From contig JAISFT010000143.1 of NCBI GenBank assembly GCA_031263435.1, forward strand, positions 1 to 10,677: a DNA stretch of 10,677 bases, read 5' to 3'. The number at the start of each line of letters is the position of its first letter. Position 1 is the stretch's first letter. The position numbers were made by a program, and so were the translations under genes. The stretch is from Treponema sp. (GTDB lineage: Bacteria; Spirochaetota; Spirochaetia; Treponematales; Breznakiellaceae). The notes beneath the pieces are model-generated. The model was given only the letters and a program-made list of their open reading frames with translations. It was not told the origin of the DNA and made no database searches. Positions 1 to 6,392 of this stretch are shown here, in pieces.

Positions 1-974
1 TGTACGAGTACTACCTCCATACCCTGGATTTGCCGCTGATTCGGGACAGGGGATATAAGGTACTCAAAGGGGCGGTCGAATTTATGCTGGATTTCCTGGT
101 AGAAGCCCCGGCGAACAGCCCCTGGGCCGGCTGCCTGGTTACCAATCCTTCCCATTCACCCGAAAACCACTATTTTGCCGAAGACGGGACTAAAGCTGAT
201 TTTACCTGGGCTGCAACCCTGGACCTGGAAATTATCCGGGATCTTTTTGGTATCTGTATCCGGTTTATAGACATAATAGCCGGAGAACAGCCGGGTTTTG
301 AAGGCGAATTTCGCGGCAAGGTGGAAGCGGCTGTGGAGCGTTTGCCCCCTATACAGATCAGTCCCAAAACGGGTGGAATCCAGGAGTGGATCTACGATTA
401 TGACGAGGTTGAACCGGGGCACAGGCATGTATCGCACCTTTACGCCGTGTATCCCGGATGTCAGATAACGATGGGACAGACTGTCCTTGCGGAGGCAGCG
501 GCAAAATCTATATACCGCCGCTATGCCAATGGGTACGACAGCCAGGGCTGGAGTATGGGCTGGATCGCGAATATCTGGGCCAGGCTGGGTAATGCGGCGG
601 AGGCCTATGCATCGTTAAAGGATGTAATGGAAAAACATGTTCTCTACAATCTTTTTATAAATGCCCACGGGAATCCCCAGGTTGGGGATATGCAGGCGGC
701 CGGCGCCGCAATTCTGGAATGTCTGGCGCAAAGCCACGATGGAACTATACGCCTGTTGCCCGCGCTTCCCGAGGCCTGGACCGAAGGAATGGTACGGGGG
801 ATGAAACTACGCGGCGGCCACGAGCTTTTGATGAACTGGGAAAAGGGTAAACTGACATACGCCCGGATTACTTCTCTTCCCGGCGCCATAGATATGCCGG
901 TGGTTTTTGCCGAGAGCGAAAAATACACCATGACGAAGGAAGGGGACGCGGTTACTATCCAGCCTTTATCGTGA
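1..974 (+). CDS. GH95 alpha-L-fucosidase-like glycoside hydrolase, C-terminal part (5' truncated by the window edge)
   Basis: The frame is open from base 3 to the TGA at 972-974, giving 323 visible residues; full GH95 enzymes are usually about 700-850, so the N-terminal beta domain and start of the (alpha/alpha)6 barrel lie outside. GH95 enzymes cleave alpha-1,2-linked L-fucose, and sometimes L-galactose, from glycans by inversion. Visible family blocks in order are TNPSHSPEN (about bases 144-170), GGIQEW, HRHVSHLYAVYPG, GWSMGWIANIWARLGNAAEAY, an NLF block, QSHDGTIRLLPALPEAW, and a C-terminal beta region after RGGHELLMNW. The glutamate of SPEN, which I believe is the general acid, is kept. 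The usual FQIDGNFG block reads PQVGDMQAAG (bases 675-704), so the expected aspartate is displaced by one residue. TTG at base 30 opens a long frame, but the homology runs upstream of it, so it is not the start. Substrate is not certain; the gene could be a divergent or non-fucosidase GH95 member. Confidence 0.85.
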   Translation, partial: YEYYLHTLDLPLIRDRGYKVLKGAVEFMLDFLVEAPANSPWAGCLVTNPSHSPENHYFAEDGTKADFTWAATLDLEIIRDLFGICIRFIDIIAGEQPGFEGEFRGKVEAAVERLPPIQISPKTGGIQEWIYDYDEVEPGHRHVSHLYAVYPGCQITMGQTVLAEAAAKSIYRRYANGYDSQGWSMGWIANIWARLGNAAEAYASLKDVMEKHVLYNLFINAHGNPQVGDMQAAGAAILECLAQSHDGTIRLLPALPEAWTEGMVRGMKLRGGHELLMNWEKGKLTYARITSLPGAIDMPVVFAESEKYTMTKEGDAVTIQPLS

Positions 975-1022
975 TTGGAAGGCCGGGGTTCATACCTTGC
1001 AGCTTGCCTTGGGGTATCTTCA

Positions 1023-1778
1023 TTATCGCCACAGCCCGCGGCCGGCGCGGCGGGCTTCCTGCTCCAAGGCGCGGAATTCGTCCAGGAACTGGAAACTAAA
1101 GCTGGTGTAGGCGTGGGCGTAGCCTTCCCGGATAAGGGCGGCGTTGTGGCAGTCCCCATTGGGGCTGTAGATGTAGGCCAAAAGCCGGCCGTAACGATCC
1201 CGCCGGTCCCAGTCAAAGGCCAGGAACACAGGGTTCCCCAGGAGCCGCTGCCGGGTAAAGTCGCTGGCCTCCTTGCCAAAGAATTCCACTTCCCGCCGGG
1301 GGTGTACGGTTTCCGGGGTGTCTACGCCGATCATCCGGATGGTTTCCCGCTCCCGGAGGCCCGGCGGGGGATTGTCGATCTGTACCCGCACGGTGTCGCC
1401 GTCCACATGGCCTACAACCCTGGCCCTGATCATCCGGGACAGGTCCGCCTGGCTGACGCTGTGCAGTTCTGCGATGTTCACCTGGTACAGGGCCTGGTCT
1501 GCGCTGCCTGCAAGAACCGGGGGCTTGCAGAGGCCGCAGGGTTCGTAGCCGGATTCGGCGGCGTCTTCCAGGCGCAGGGCGATTCTTGAACGGCGCAGGC
1601 TGCTGCAGGTTTCCCGGTGGTATTTTTCCCCGCTGTTGGTTATGTAAACGGTGATGTCCGCAGGATTCTCCGCGGCCGCCAGGTTTTTTGCGCCGGGAAG
1701 GGGCAGAAAAAAGAGAACCAGGGGCAGGCTTAGCAGCAGGAGCGGCTTACATTTCTTTGTTGTGGGCTCTTTTTTCAC
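1023..1778 (-). CDS. Secreted staphylococcal-nuclease (TNase)-like protein with N-terminal Cys/His module
   Basis: The protein has 251 residues. A basic N-terminus and hydrophobic core (residues 12-30), ending near LAAAEN, look like a Sec signal peptide with signal peptidase I cleavage; there is no lipobox cysteine. Residues about 43-87 form a small module with H54, C58, C81 and C84 (pattern YHRETC then PCGLCKPP). This module occurs in other exported nucleases and competence-type proteins and may bind metal. Residues about 117-251 are an SNase (OB-fold) domain with all key residues: D128 in HVDGDTV, R148, D153 and E156 in IRMIGVDTPE, and R198 in DRYGR, matching D21, R35, D40, E43 and R87 of the Staphylococcus enzyme. 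It should be a calcium-dependent nuclease acting in the periplasm or outside, perhaps for nucleotide scavenging. The start is GTG, with no Shine-Dalgarno sequence but a TATACT 7 nt upstream. It is convergent with the GH95 gene and divergent from the M20 gene. Confidence 0.9.
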   Translation of the reverse strand: MKKEPTTKKCKPLLLLSLPLVLFFLPLPGAKNLAAAENPADITVYITNSGEKYHRETCSSLRRSRIALRLEDAAESGYEPCGLCKPPVLAGSADQALYQVNIAELHSVSQADLSRMIRARVVGHVDGDTVRVQIDNPPPGLRERETIRMIGVDTPETVHPRREVEFFGKEASDFTRQRLLGNPVFLAFDWDRRDRYGRLLAYIYSPNGDCHNAALIREGYAHAYTSFSFQFLDEFRALEQEARRAGRGLWR

Positions 1779-1785
1779 TTTTGGG

Positions 1786-1791
1786 AGTATA
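1786..1791 (-). promoter_or_regulatory. -10-like TATACT hexamer for the nuclease gene
   Basis: On the minus strand the sequence reads GGTATACTCCCAAAAGTG, so the hexamer ends 7 nt before the GTG start. No purine-rich Shine-Dalgarno lies between. With normal sigma-70 spacing, transcription would start at or beside the GTG. No good -35 hexamer is seen at 16-18 bp, which lowers confidence. Confidence 0.5.
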
Positions 1792-1812
1792 CCAAGACCA
1801 ATGGTTCAATAC

Positions 1813-1818
1813 TATACT
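1813..1818 (+). promoter_or_regulatory. -10-like TATACT hexamer for the M20 peptidase gene
   Basis: TATACT is part of ATACTATACT (1809-1818) and ends 8 nt before the ATG at 1827. The same 10-mer occurs in front of the gene at 4238. There is no Shine-Dalgarno between the hexamer and the ATG; the purine run AAAGGGAAGGAG lies inside the coding sequence instead. No clear -35 is present. Confidence 0.5.
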
Positions 1819-1826
1819 GGAAAAAT

Positions 1827-3242
1827 ATGGAAAGGGAAGGAGCGGTTGAACGATTTCGCCGGGCCATACGGATCAGAACCGATTGGCCGGAAAATGTACG
1901 GGGGGCTGAGCCCCCTGCGGAGGCTTTGGAGGCGGCAGAGGGGCCGCTGCGGGCCTTTCAGGATTTTTTGGCCAAGGCATATCCCCGTTTTTTCAATGTT
2001 GCGGAACGCTGGGTTCTGAGTCCCTATGCCCTGGTATACCGCTGGGCCGGCGGGGCCTCTGCGGAAGTGCCGGAGGCAGGGGGGGTGCTGATCCTGGCCC
2101 ATTATGATGTGGTGCCGGTGGAGGCGGACAAGTGGAGTGTTGATCCCTTTGGGGCGGAAATCAAGGGGGGCTTTATGTATGGCCGGGGCGCCCAAGACAT
2201 GAAGGGGAGCCTTATCGCCATCATGGAGGCCGCGGAGGAACTGGCTATCCGGGGTTTTAGGCCCCAGAAGGATATCTGGTTTGCCTTTGGCGGGGACGAG
2301 GAGCGTTCCGGCCTGCAGGGCGCCCGGACCACGGCGGCCTGGTTCGCCGGGCAGGACCGGCGGTTTTCCTGGATTCTGGATGAGGGAAGTCCCGTAACCA
2401 TCAATCAAATCCGGGGAATTGACACGCCCCTGGCCCTGTTTGGCATTGAGGAAAAGGGTTTTTTGAGTCTGGAGCTGGCGGTGGACCAGAAGCCGGGCCA
2501 TTCATCCCGGCCTCCGCGGGTACAGGCTGCGGCGCTGCTGGCCCGGGCGCTGCTGCGGATCTCCCGGCGGCCCTTTCCTGCCCGGCTTAGCCCGGTGGTG
2601 GCGGCGCTTTTTTCTCTGTTGGCGGGGATCAGGTCCCGGGAACGGGGAGGGGATCTCCGTCCCCGGGCCGTTGATTTCAGGGCCCGCCTTCTGAATGTCC
2701 TGGCCCCCCTGGCGGCCCCGATCCTGGCCTTTACACTCCGAAAGGACCCGCAGTTTCTGGCCCTGCTCCATACTACTGTGGCGATGACCCAGTTGGAGGG
2801 CAGCGCGGCGGACAATGTTATGCCCTCCCGGGTGCGGGCTGTGATCAACCTGCGGCTCCTGGCCCCCTGGACGGTGGATGATGCGATCAACTATATCAAC
2901 TGGGCGGTGGGGGATGAGCGGGTCAGGCTGCGGGTCCTGGGGTCTGCCTCTCCCCCGGTTCCGGCCCACCCGGATCACGGGCGGATGGCCGGGCCCGGCT
3001 GGGATAAGATGACAAAGGCGGCGGCGGCAGTTTTCCCCGATGCGGTCCCTATTCCATTTATCATGACTGCGGCCACCGATTCCCGGCATTACCGGAATCT
3101 TGCCGGGGGAATCTTCCGTTTCAGCCCTATGCGGCTTTCTCCGGTGGACATGAGTTCGGTCCACGGCCATGACGAGCGGATATCGCTGGAAAATTTCTTC
3201 CTGGCCATCCGTTTTTACACGGTCCTTTTTGAGCTGCTGTAG
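1827..3242 (+). CDS. M20 family zinc metallopeptidase, PM20D1 / carboxypeptidase S-like
   Basis: The 471 residues match the M20A subgroup that includes yeast carboxypeptidase S and animal PM20D1, which act on peptides or N-acyl amino acids. The di-metal ligands and catalytic residues are all visible: H92 and D94 in AHYDVVPVEADKWSVDPF, D124 in GRGAQDMKG, the general base pair E158-E159 in GGDEERSG, D185 in WILDEGS, and H448 in SSVHGHDERIS. The lid/dimerisation insert begins near GHSSRPP (223-229), and the TTVAMT and ADNVMP blocks (316-333) are typical of this subgroup rather than of DapE or ArgE. There is no signal peptide, so it should be cytoplasmic. The exact substrate cannot be read from sequence. 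ATG 1827 is chosen because family similarity begins within the first ten residues and no later in-frame start fits. The CDF gene follows 5 bp after the stop, so the two are probably one transcript. Confidence 0.9.
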   Translation: MEREGAVERFRRAIRIRTDWPENVRGAEPPAEALEAAEGPLRAFQDFLAKAYPRFFNVAERWVLSPYALVYRWAGGASAEVPEAGGVLILAHYDVVPVEADKWSVDPFGAEIKGGFMYGRGAQDMKGSLIAIMEAAEELAIRGFRPQKDIWFAFGGDEERSGLQGARTTAAWFAGQDRRFSWILDEGSPVTINQIRGIDTPLALFGIEEKGFLSLELAVDQKPGHSSRPPRVQAAALLARALLRISRRPFPARLSPVVAALFSLLAGIRSRERGGDLRPRAVDFRARLLNVLAPLAAPILAFTLRKDPQFLALLHTTVAMTQLEGSAADNVMPSRVRAVINLRLLAPWTVDDAINYINWAVGDERVRLRVLGSASPPVPAHPDHGRMAGPGWDKMTKAAAAVFPDAVPIPFIMTAATDSRHYRNLAGGIFRFSPMRLSPVDMSSVHGHDERISLENFFLAIRFYTVLFELL

Positions 3243-3247
3243 CATCT

Positions 3248-4192
3248 ATGACTGCGCCGAATATCGAGTACCGGGCAAGGCTTATCAGGGCTGCCTCCCT
3301 TATTGCCCTGGCGGGGAATCTGCTTCTGGCGGTTTTTAAGATCGGAAGCGGGATTTTGGCGGACAGCATGGCGGTTCTGGGGGATGGCATCGATTCCCTG
3401 GTGGATATTCTTATCGCCGTGATGGCCCTGGTGGTGTCCCGGGTTGTTTCCCGTCCGGCCGACAGGGGGCACCCCTGGGGTCATGGCCGGGCGGAAACGG
3501 TGGCTACGGCCCTGTTAGCCTTCCTGTTGTTCTTTGCAGGGGCCCAGATCATCCTGAATTCGGTGTATCAACTTATTTCCCGGCAGAGTCGTGAGATGCC
3601 CGGTCAGTTGGCCTTTGTCGCTACCCTGGTTTCCATTGTGGGGAAACTGCTGCTGGCCCTTGTTCAACAGGTTTTCGGCAGGAAGGCGGATTCCGCCATG
3701 CTGCGGGCCAATGCCAAGAACATGACGGGGGATGTGATCCTCTCCCTGGGGGTCCTGGTGGGGCTGGGGCTTTCAATCGGAACGGGGGCCGCCATCATTG
3801 ACTCGGTTACCGCTGTTCTGGTGGGTCTGTGGGTAATCCGTTCTGCCATAGGTATTTTTATTGAGGCCAACATGGAGTTGATGGACGGCAGTGCGGAAAC
3901 CGAAGCTTACGAGGCGGTCTTTGCGGCGGTCCATTCGGTTCCGGGCGCGGGGAATCCCCACCGGACCCGGATGCGGCGTATTGCCGGGCTTTGGGATATT
4001 GACATTGATATTGAGGTGGATCCGAACCTTACGGTACACGCTGCCCACCGCATCGCTACTCAGGTAGAACTGGCTATCAAAGGCAGGTTGGAGGGTATTT
4101 TTGATATTATGGTCCATGTGGAGCCTTCGGGAGACCACCAGCAGGGTGATGCAGAGGGGTTTGGTTTAAGTGAGAAAGAGATTTGCACTTAG
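3248..4192 (+). CDS. Cation diffusion facilitator (CDF) family divalent metal transporter
   Basis: The 314 residues show the CDF plan: about six membrane segments (roughly residues 15-34, 42-65, 84-108, 121-143, 161-180 and 183-204), then a cytoplasmic ferredoxin-like domain ending with the typical HVEP (290-293). CDF proteins export Zn, Mn, Fe, Co or Cd by proton antiport. The TM2 metal residues D49 and D53 are in GDGIDSLVDI, and HPWGHGRAE (75-83) is the conserved TM2-TM3 loop. In TM5 the usual H-x-x-x-D of zinc transporters is N158-x-x-x-D162 (NAKNMTGDVILS). This suggests a non-zinc preference, possibly Mn or Fe, but substrate is not proven. The gene follows the M20 gene by 5 bp and has only a weak ribosome site (GAG then GCTGCTGTAGCATCT), so translation probably depends on coupling. 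Confidence 0.9.
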   Translation: MTAPNIEYRARLIRAASLIALAGNLLLAVFKIGSGILADSMAVLGDGIDSLVDILIAVMALVVSRVVSRPADRGHPWGHGRAETVATALLAFLLFFAGAQIILNSVYQLISRQSREMPGQLAFVATLVSIVGKLLLALVQQVFGRKADSAMLRANAKNMTGDVILSLGVLVGLGLSIGTGAAIIDSVTAVLVGLWVIRSAIGIFIEANMELMDGSAETEAYEAVFAAVHSVPGAGNPHRTRMRRIAGLWDIDIDIEVDPNLTVHAAHRIATQVELAIKGRLEGIFDIMVHVEPSGDHQQGDAEGFGLSEKEICT

Positions 4193-4201
4193 ACAGGCTT
4201 A

Positions 4202-4231
4202 TTACATTGTGATAAAATCCGATACTATACT
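4202..4231 (+). promoter_or_regulatory. Candidate promoter for the 4238 gene (TTACAT / TATACT)
   Basis: TATACT at 4226-4231, inside ATACTATACT (4222-4231), ends 6 nt before the ATG at 4238. A poor -35 candidate, TTACAT (4202-4207), lies 18 bp upstream. No Shine-Dalgarno is present between the hexamer and the ATG, so the predicted transcript would be leaderless. The 45-bp gap after the CDF gene holds no hairpin that looks like a terminator, so read-through from the CDF gene is also possible. Confidence 0.5.
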
Positions 4232-4237
4232 ATATCT

Positions 4238-6148
4238 ATGACCAAGACCGTGGATCTCTATGATATTATGCGGGCATACTCGAATAAGAGCGGCTCGCCC
4301 TATATCAACATAGATACCTTTATAGCTTTTTTGTCAAAATACGCCGCACGCCTGGCGGCCACACAGCCTGAATGGGCCGAATGGATCAACGAAACAAGCC
4401 TGAAATTCTGGGACGCCATGGGTGAATACACCGAAAGCGGCCGTTGTGTTCTTCTTACCGATACACCCCAGGGCCGGGTGTACATGTCCTACTTCCTTGT
4501 GGACAAGCTCAGGGAAGCCTACCGGGATCTGGATGAATCCGCCGATGCTCCCTTTCCCAGTGAGGATTATTTCAAAGTTGAGCTGCCGCCGGATCTGATC
4601 CAAACGCTCAGCCTGGAAACGGATCTGGTTCCCTTCTTTGACAAGCCCTCCACAGAGTTTCTCCCGGTTGTTAAGCTGGTGTTTCCGGAAAACAGCCTGA
4701 ACGCCCTGATTCTGGCCCCTATGATTCCCCACCGCCTGCTGGAAGCGGCAGTTCTTAAGGTGCGGCATTATATCAAACAGCACAACAACAAAGAGTACTT
4801 TATGCACAAGCTTCTCCCCATGTTTCAGGGCAAGGAAGGGTCCATGCGGGAGATTCTGGATATGCTGCATACCCGGCCCATGGACTGTCTGAATTCCATT
4901 GAAAGCGGGGGGGAGACGACCTATATTTTTTGGGCTTCCCTGTGTTCTTTTATCAAAAATGATGTTCGAAAGAAAACCGAGCGGCTTTCCGGTGATGTTG
5001 CCATTCTGGAGGGGATCTTTGTTGTTGAAACCTGCCTTAATCTCTACAAAACCAGGGTACAGCGGGAGCGGGAACGGGAAACCGCCCTGCGGACACTGGA
5101 TCAGCTTATGGAGAAGCCCCCTTATTATTTTACCCAGGACCAGATCATCAAATTTACCGATCACAAGGGGATGCCTCTTTTAAGTCTGTATTCCGAAGCG
5201 GATCTGAACGAATATATCAAAAAAAAAGTCAGCGAGAGCAGCAAAGGGGCTATCCCCGAATGGCTGGTGGTACAGGCAAAGAGCGGGGAGCAGTACTATC
5301 TGAAAAAAGATAAGTACCTGATTCTGGTAACCCGGCTTATCATTGATGCCCAGGGGATCATGAGGCAGGAACTTATGGGACGCTGGACTGCCATGCTTAA
5401 CAATTTTAAATCCGAACCGGCCATGGAAAATGATGCGGAATTTGAACGGCTTCTTGCCGGTTTAAGCGCTACCGCGAATCCCCTGCTTGCTACCTTTTTG
5501 GAAGATAAAAAACTTCCCTGGGTTTATGATGAGCTGGAACGGACCCAAAAAGTTATTCCCCCTCCTTCCCGGATTTTCGATCGCGGAAAGCTTATTCCCT
5601 ACAGTCTGCTTTTTTTGATGAAGCGCAAGGAGATGCTTGTAGATGCCAAGCTGACCCTGCCTTTTTGGTACTCCATTCCCATCATCAGCTCTATTATTGC
5701 CTTCTTTTCCCGGCTGGGGAAAAAGAAAAAAAAGAGCCGTCATGTGGTCAAAAAGACCGGCGAAAACATCGAATTAAAAGAAGAGGCTGTGAGCAGGGAT
5801 CATTTTAAGGAATTTGTTAACAGTGTCCGGGAAATGGAAAGTCAGATGATCCCCATCGACAGGGATATTGATAGCTATTTGAAGGAATTGCAGAATCACT
5901 GGGGGCAGCTTCTGGACCCCAGGGCCCAGCAGAATCTGGTGGAGGACGTGAATGCCCTGATTCGGGATAATCTGCGCCACTCGATACGGGTATGGGGGAA
6001 ACAGCGTCCCAGTCCGGCATATCTGCAGGACCTGGCCCAGGGGATTGTCAACGGGACCCCCACGCTGCGGAATATAAACAGCCGGGATGCCCTTCTCCTC
6101 TACATGCAGATCTACATGGTGAAAATTCTCAAGACGGTACGGATGTAA
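4238..6148 (+). CDS. Uncharacterised 636-residue protein with one hydrophobic segment and a polybasic stretch
   Basis: I do not recognise this family and assign no function. The reading frame is unbroken and codon use looks genuine. It is visibly less GC-rich than the genes around it. There is no N-terminal signal peptide. Residues about 1-470 are mixed helical, with a charged run at 274-282 (VQRERERET) that could be part of a coiled coil. Residues about 473-492 (LPFWYSIPIISSIIAFF) are hydrophobic and followed by KKKKK at 495-499. This could be a membrane-associating hairpin or a single anchor with positive cytoplasmic flank, or just a buried helix. The C-terminal 140 residues are again charged and helical. 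Its size and lack of enzyme motifs suggest a structural or scaffold role, but that is a guess. It has its own promoter-like hexamer, no Shine-Dalgarno, and a terminator right after the stop, so it may be a single-gene unit. Confidence 0.8.
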   Translation: MTKTVDLYDIMRAYSNKSGSPYINIDTFIAFLSKYAARLAATQPEWAEWINETSLKFWDAMGEYTESGRCVLLTDTPQGRVYMSYFLVDKLREAYRDLDESADAPFPSEDYFKVELPPDLIQTLSLETDLVPFFDKPSTEFLPVVKLVFPENSLNALILAPMIPHRLLEAAVLKVRHYIKQHNNKEYFMHKLLPMFQGKEGSMREILDMLHTRPMDCLNSIESGGETTYIFWASLCSFIKNDVRKKTERLSGDVAILEGIFVVETCLNLYKTRVQRERERETALRTLDQLMEKPPYYFTQDQIIKFTDHKGMPLLSLYSEADLNEYIKKKVSESSKGAIPEWLVVQAKSGEQYYLKKDKYLILVTRLIIDAQGIMRQELMGRWTAMLNNFKSEPAMENDAEFERLLAGLSATANPLLATFLEDKKLPWVYDELERTQKVIPPPSRIFDRGKLIPYSLLFLMKRKEMLVDAKLTLPFWYSIPIISSIIAFFSRLGKKKKKSRHVVKKTGENIELKEEAVSRDHFKEFVNSVREMESQMIPIDRDIDSYLKELQNHWGQLLDPRAQQNLVEDVNALIRDNLRHSIRVWGKQRPSPAYLQDLAQGIVNGTPTLRNINSRDALLLYMQIYMVKILKTVRM

Positions 6149-6180
6149 GGCCCGCCGGCGGGTCTTTTGACGTTTTTTTT
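6149..6180 (+). terminator. Rho-independent terminator after the 636-residue gene
   Basis: The hairpin arms are GGCCCG (6149-6154) and CGGGTC (6159-6164) with a CCGG loop, six pairs including one G-U. They are followed by TTTT (6165-6168) and, after GACG, by eight T (6173-6180). The hairpin starts directly after the TAA stop. The stem is short, so efficiency is uncertain. Confidence 0.65.
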
Positions 6181-6206
6181 AGAAATTTTGCAAATTTGTT
6201 CATAAT
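6178..6206 (+). promoter_or_regulatory. Candidate ssb promoter (TTTAGA / CATAAT)
   Basis: TTTAGA (6178-6183) and CATAAT (6201-6206) are spaced by 17 bp in the only AT-rich part of the gap; they match consensus at 4 and 5 of 6 positions. This would give a leader of about 185 nt. An alternative -10 is TATATA at 6233-6238, which lacks a matching -35. The choice is not certain. Confidence 0.35.
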
Positions 6207-6230
6207 TTCCAAGCGCCATGCACGGCCGCC

Positions 6231-6242
6231 CCTATATATAGG
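6231..6242. promoter_or_regulatory. 12-bp perfect palindrome CCTATATATAGG
   Basis: The dyad is exact and lies between the candidate ssb promoter and the structured leader. It could be an operator for a dimeric regulator or include an alternative -10 element (TATATA). An AT-rich palindrome of this size may also be chance, so the functional claim is weak. Confidence 0.3.
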
Positions 6243-6258
6243 TATCACCTTTGTTTGA

Positions 6259-6313
6259 CGCCTGTGCCGGATGTCCGGTCCCGGGAGGGGGCCCGTGGAC
6301 ATCAACACAGGCG
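6259..6313 (+). promoter_or_regulatory. Nested inverted repeat in the ssb leader (stem-loop 1)
   Basis: Three nested complementary arms share one centre: CGCCTGTG (6259-6266) with CACAGGCG (6306-6313), 8 bp; ATGTCC (6271-6276) with GGACAT (6297-6302), 6 bp; and CGGG (6282-6285) with CCCG (6292-6295), 4 bp. They are separated by small internal loops. As RNA this would be a long imperfect stem-loop. Eighteen pairs in nested order are unlikely by chance, even in GC-rich DNA. No known riboswitch or leader class was recognised. Confidence 0.55.
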
Positions 6314-6355
6314 GCCCGGCGGGGTGGGCGGCGGCCCTGGGCTGCCGAATCACAG

Positions 6356-6381
6356 GGGGGTAAACCGGGAGGTTTGCCCCC
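6356..6381 (+). promoter_or_regulatory. 11-bp hairpin with GNRA-type loop just before the ssb ribosome site (stem-loop 2)
   Basis: The arms GGGGGTAAACC (6356-6366) and GGTTTGCCCCC (6371-6381) pair over all 11 positions as RNA, counting one U-G wobble. The loop GGGA fits the stable GNRA tetraloop class. The hairpin ends 6 nt before the GGAGG of ssb. Only four T follow it, so it is a poor intrinsic terminator and more likely affects ribosome access or mRNA stability. Confidence 0.6.
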
Positions 6382-6387
6382 ATTTTC

Positions 6388-6392
6388 GGAGG
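6388..6392 (+). promoter_or_regulatory. Shine-Dalgarno of ssb that fixes the start
   Basis: GGAGG lies 5 nt before the ATG at 6398. It sets the start at MNNLNSIL rather than any of the upstream in-frame codons, which encode a Gly/Pro/Ala-rich stretch unlike SSB. Confidence 0.85.

Noticed and set aside
992..1017. ATACC/GGTAT inverted repeat between the convergent GH95 and nuclease genes as a terminator
   Set aside because: Only five pairs, a 16-nt loop and no T-tract; not better than chance.
975..1589. 204-codon plus-strand frame directly after the GH95 gene
   Set aside because: It is antisense to the nuclease gene, which has every SNase catalytic residue; this frame shows no motif and no ribosome site.
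2502..3245. 247-codon minus-strand frame opposite the M20 gene
   Set aside because: The translation is rich in His, Arg, Pro and Gly with no domain pattern, and the M20 catalytic residues on the other strand are all intact.
6271..6363. 30-codon leader frame upstream of ssb whose TAA falls in the 5' arm of stem-loop 2
   Set aside because: The overlap with the hairpin is suggestive of attenuation, but there is no Shine-Dalgarno and the composition is Gly/Pro/Ala-rich as expected by chance.
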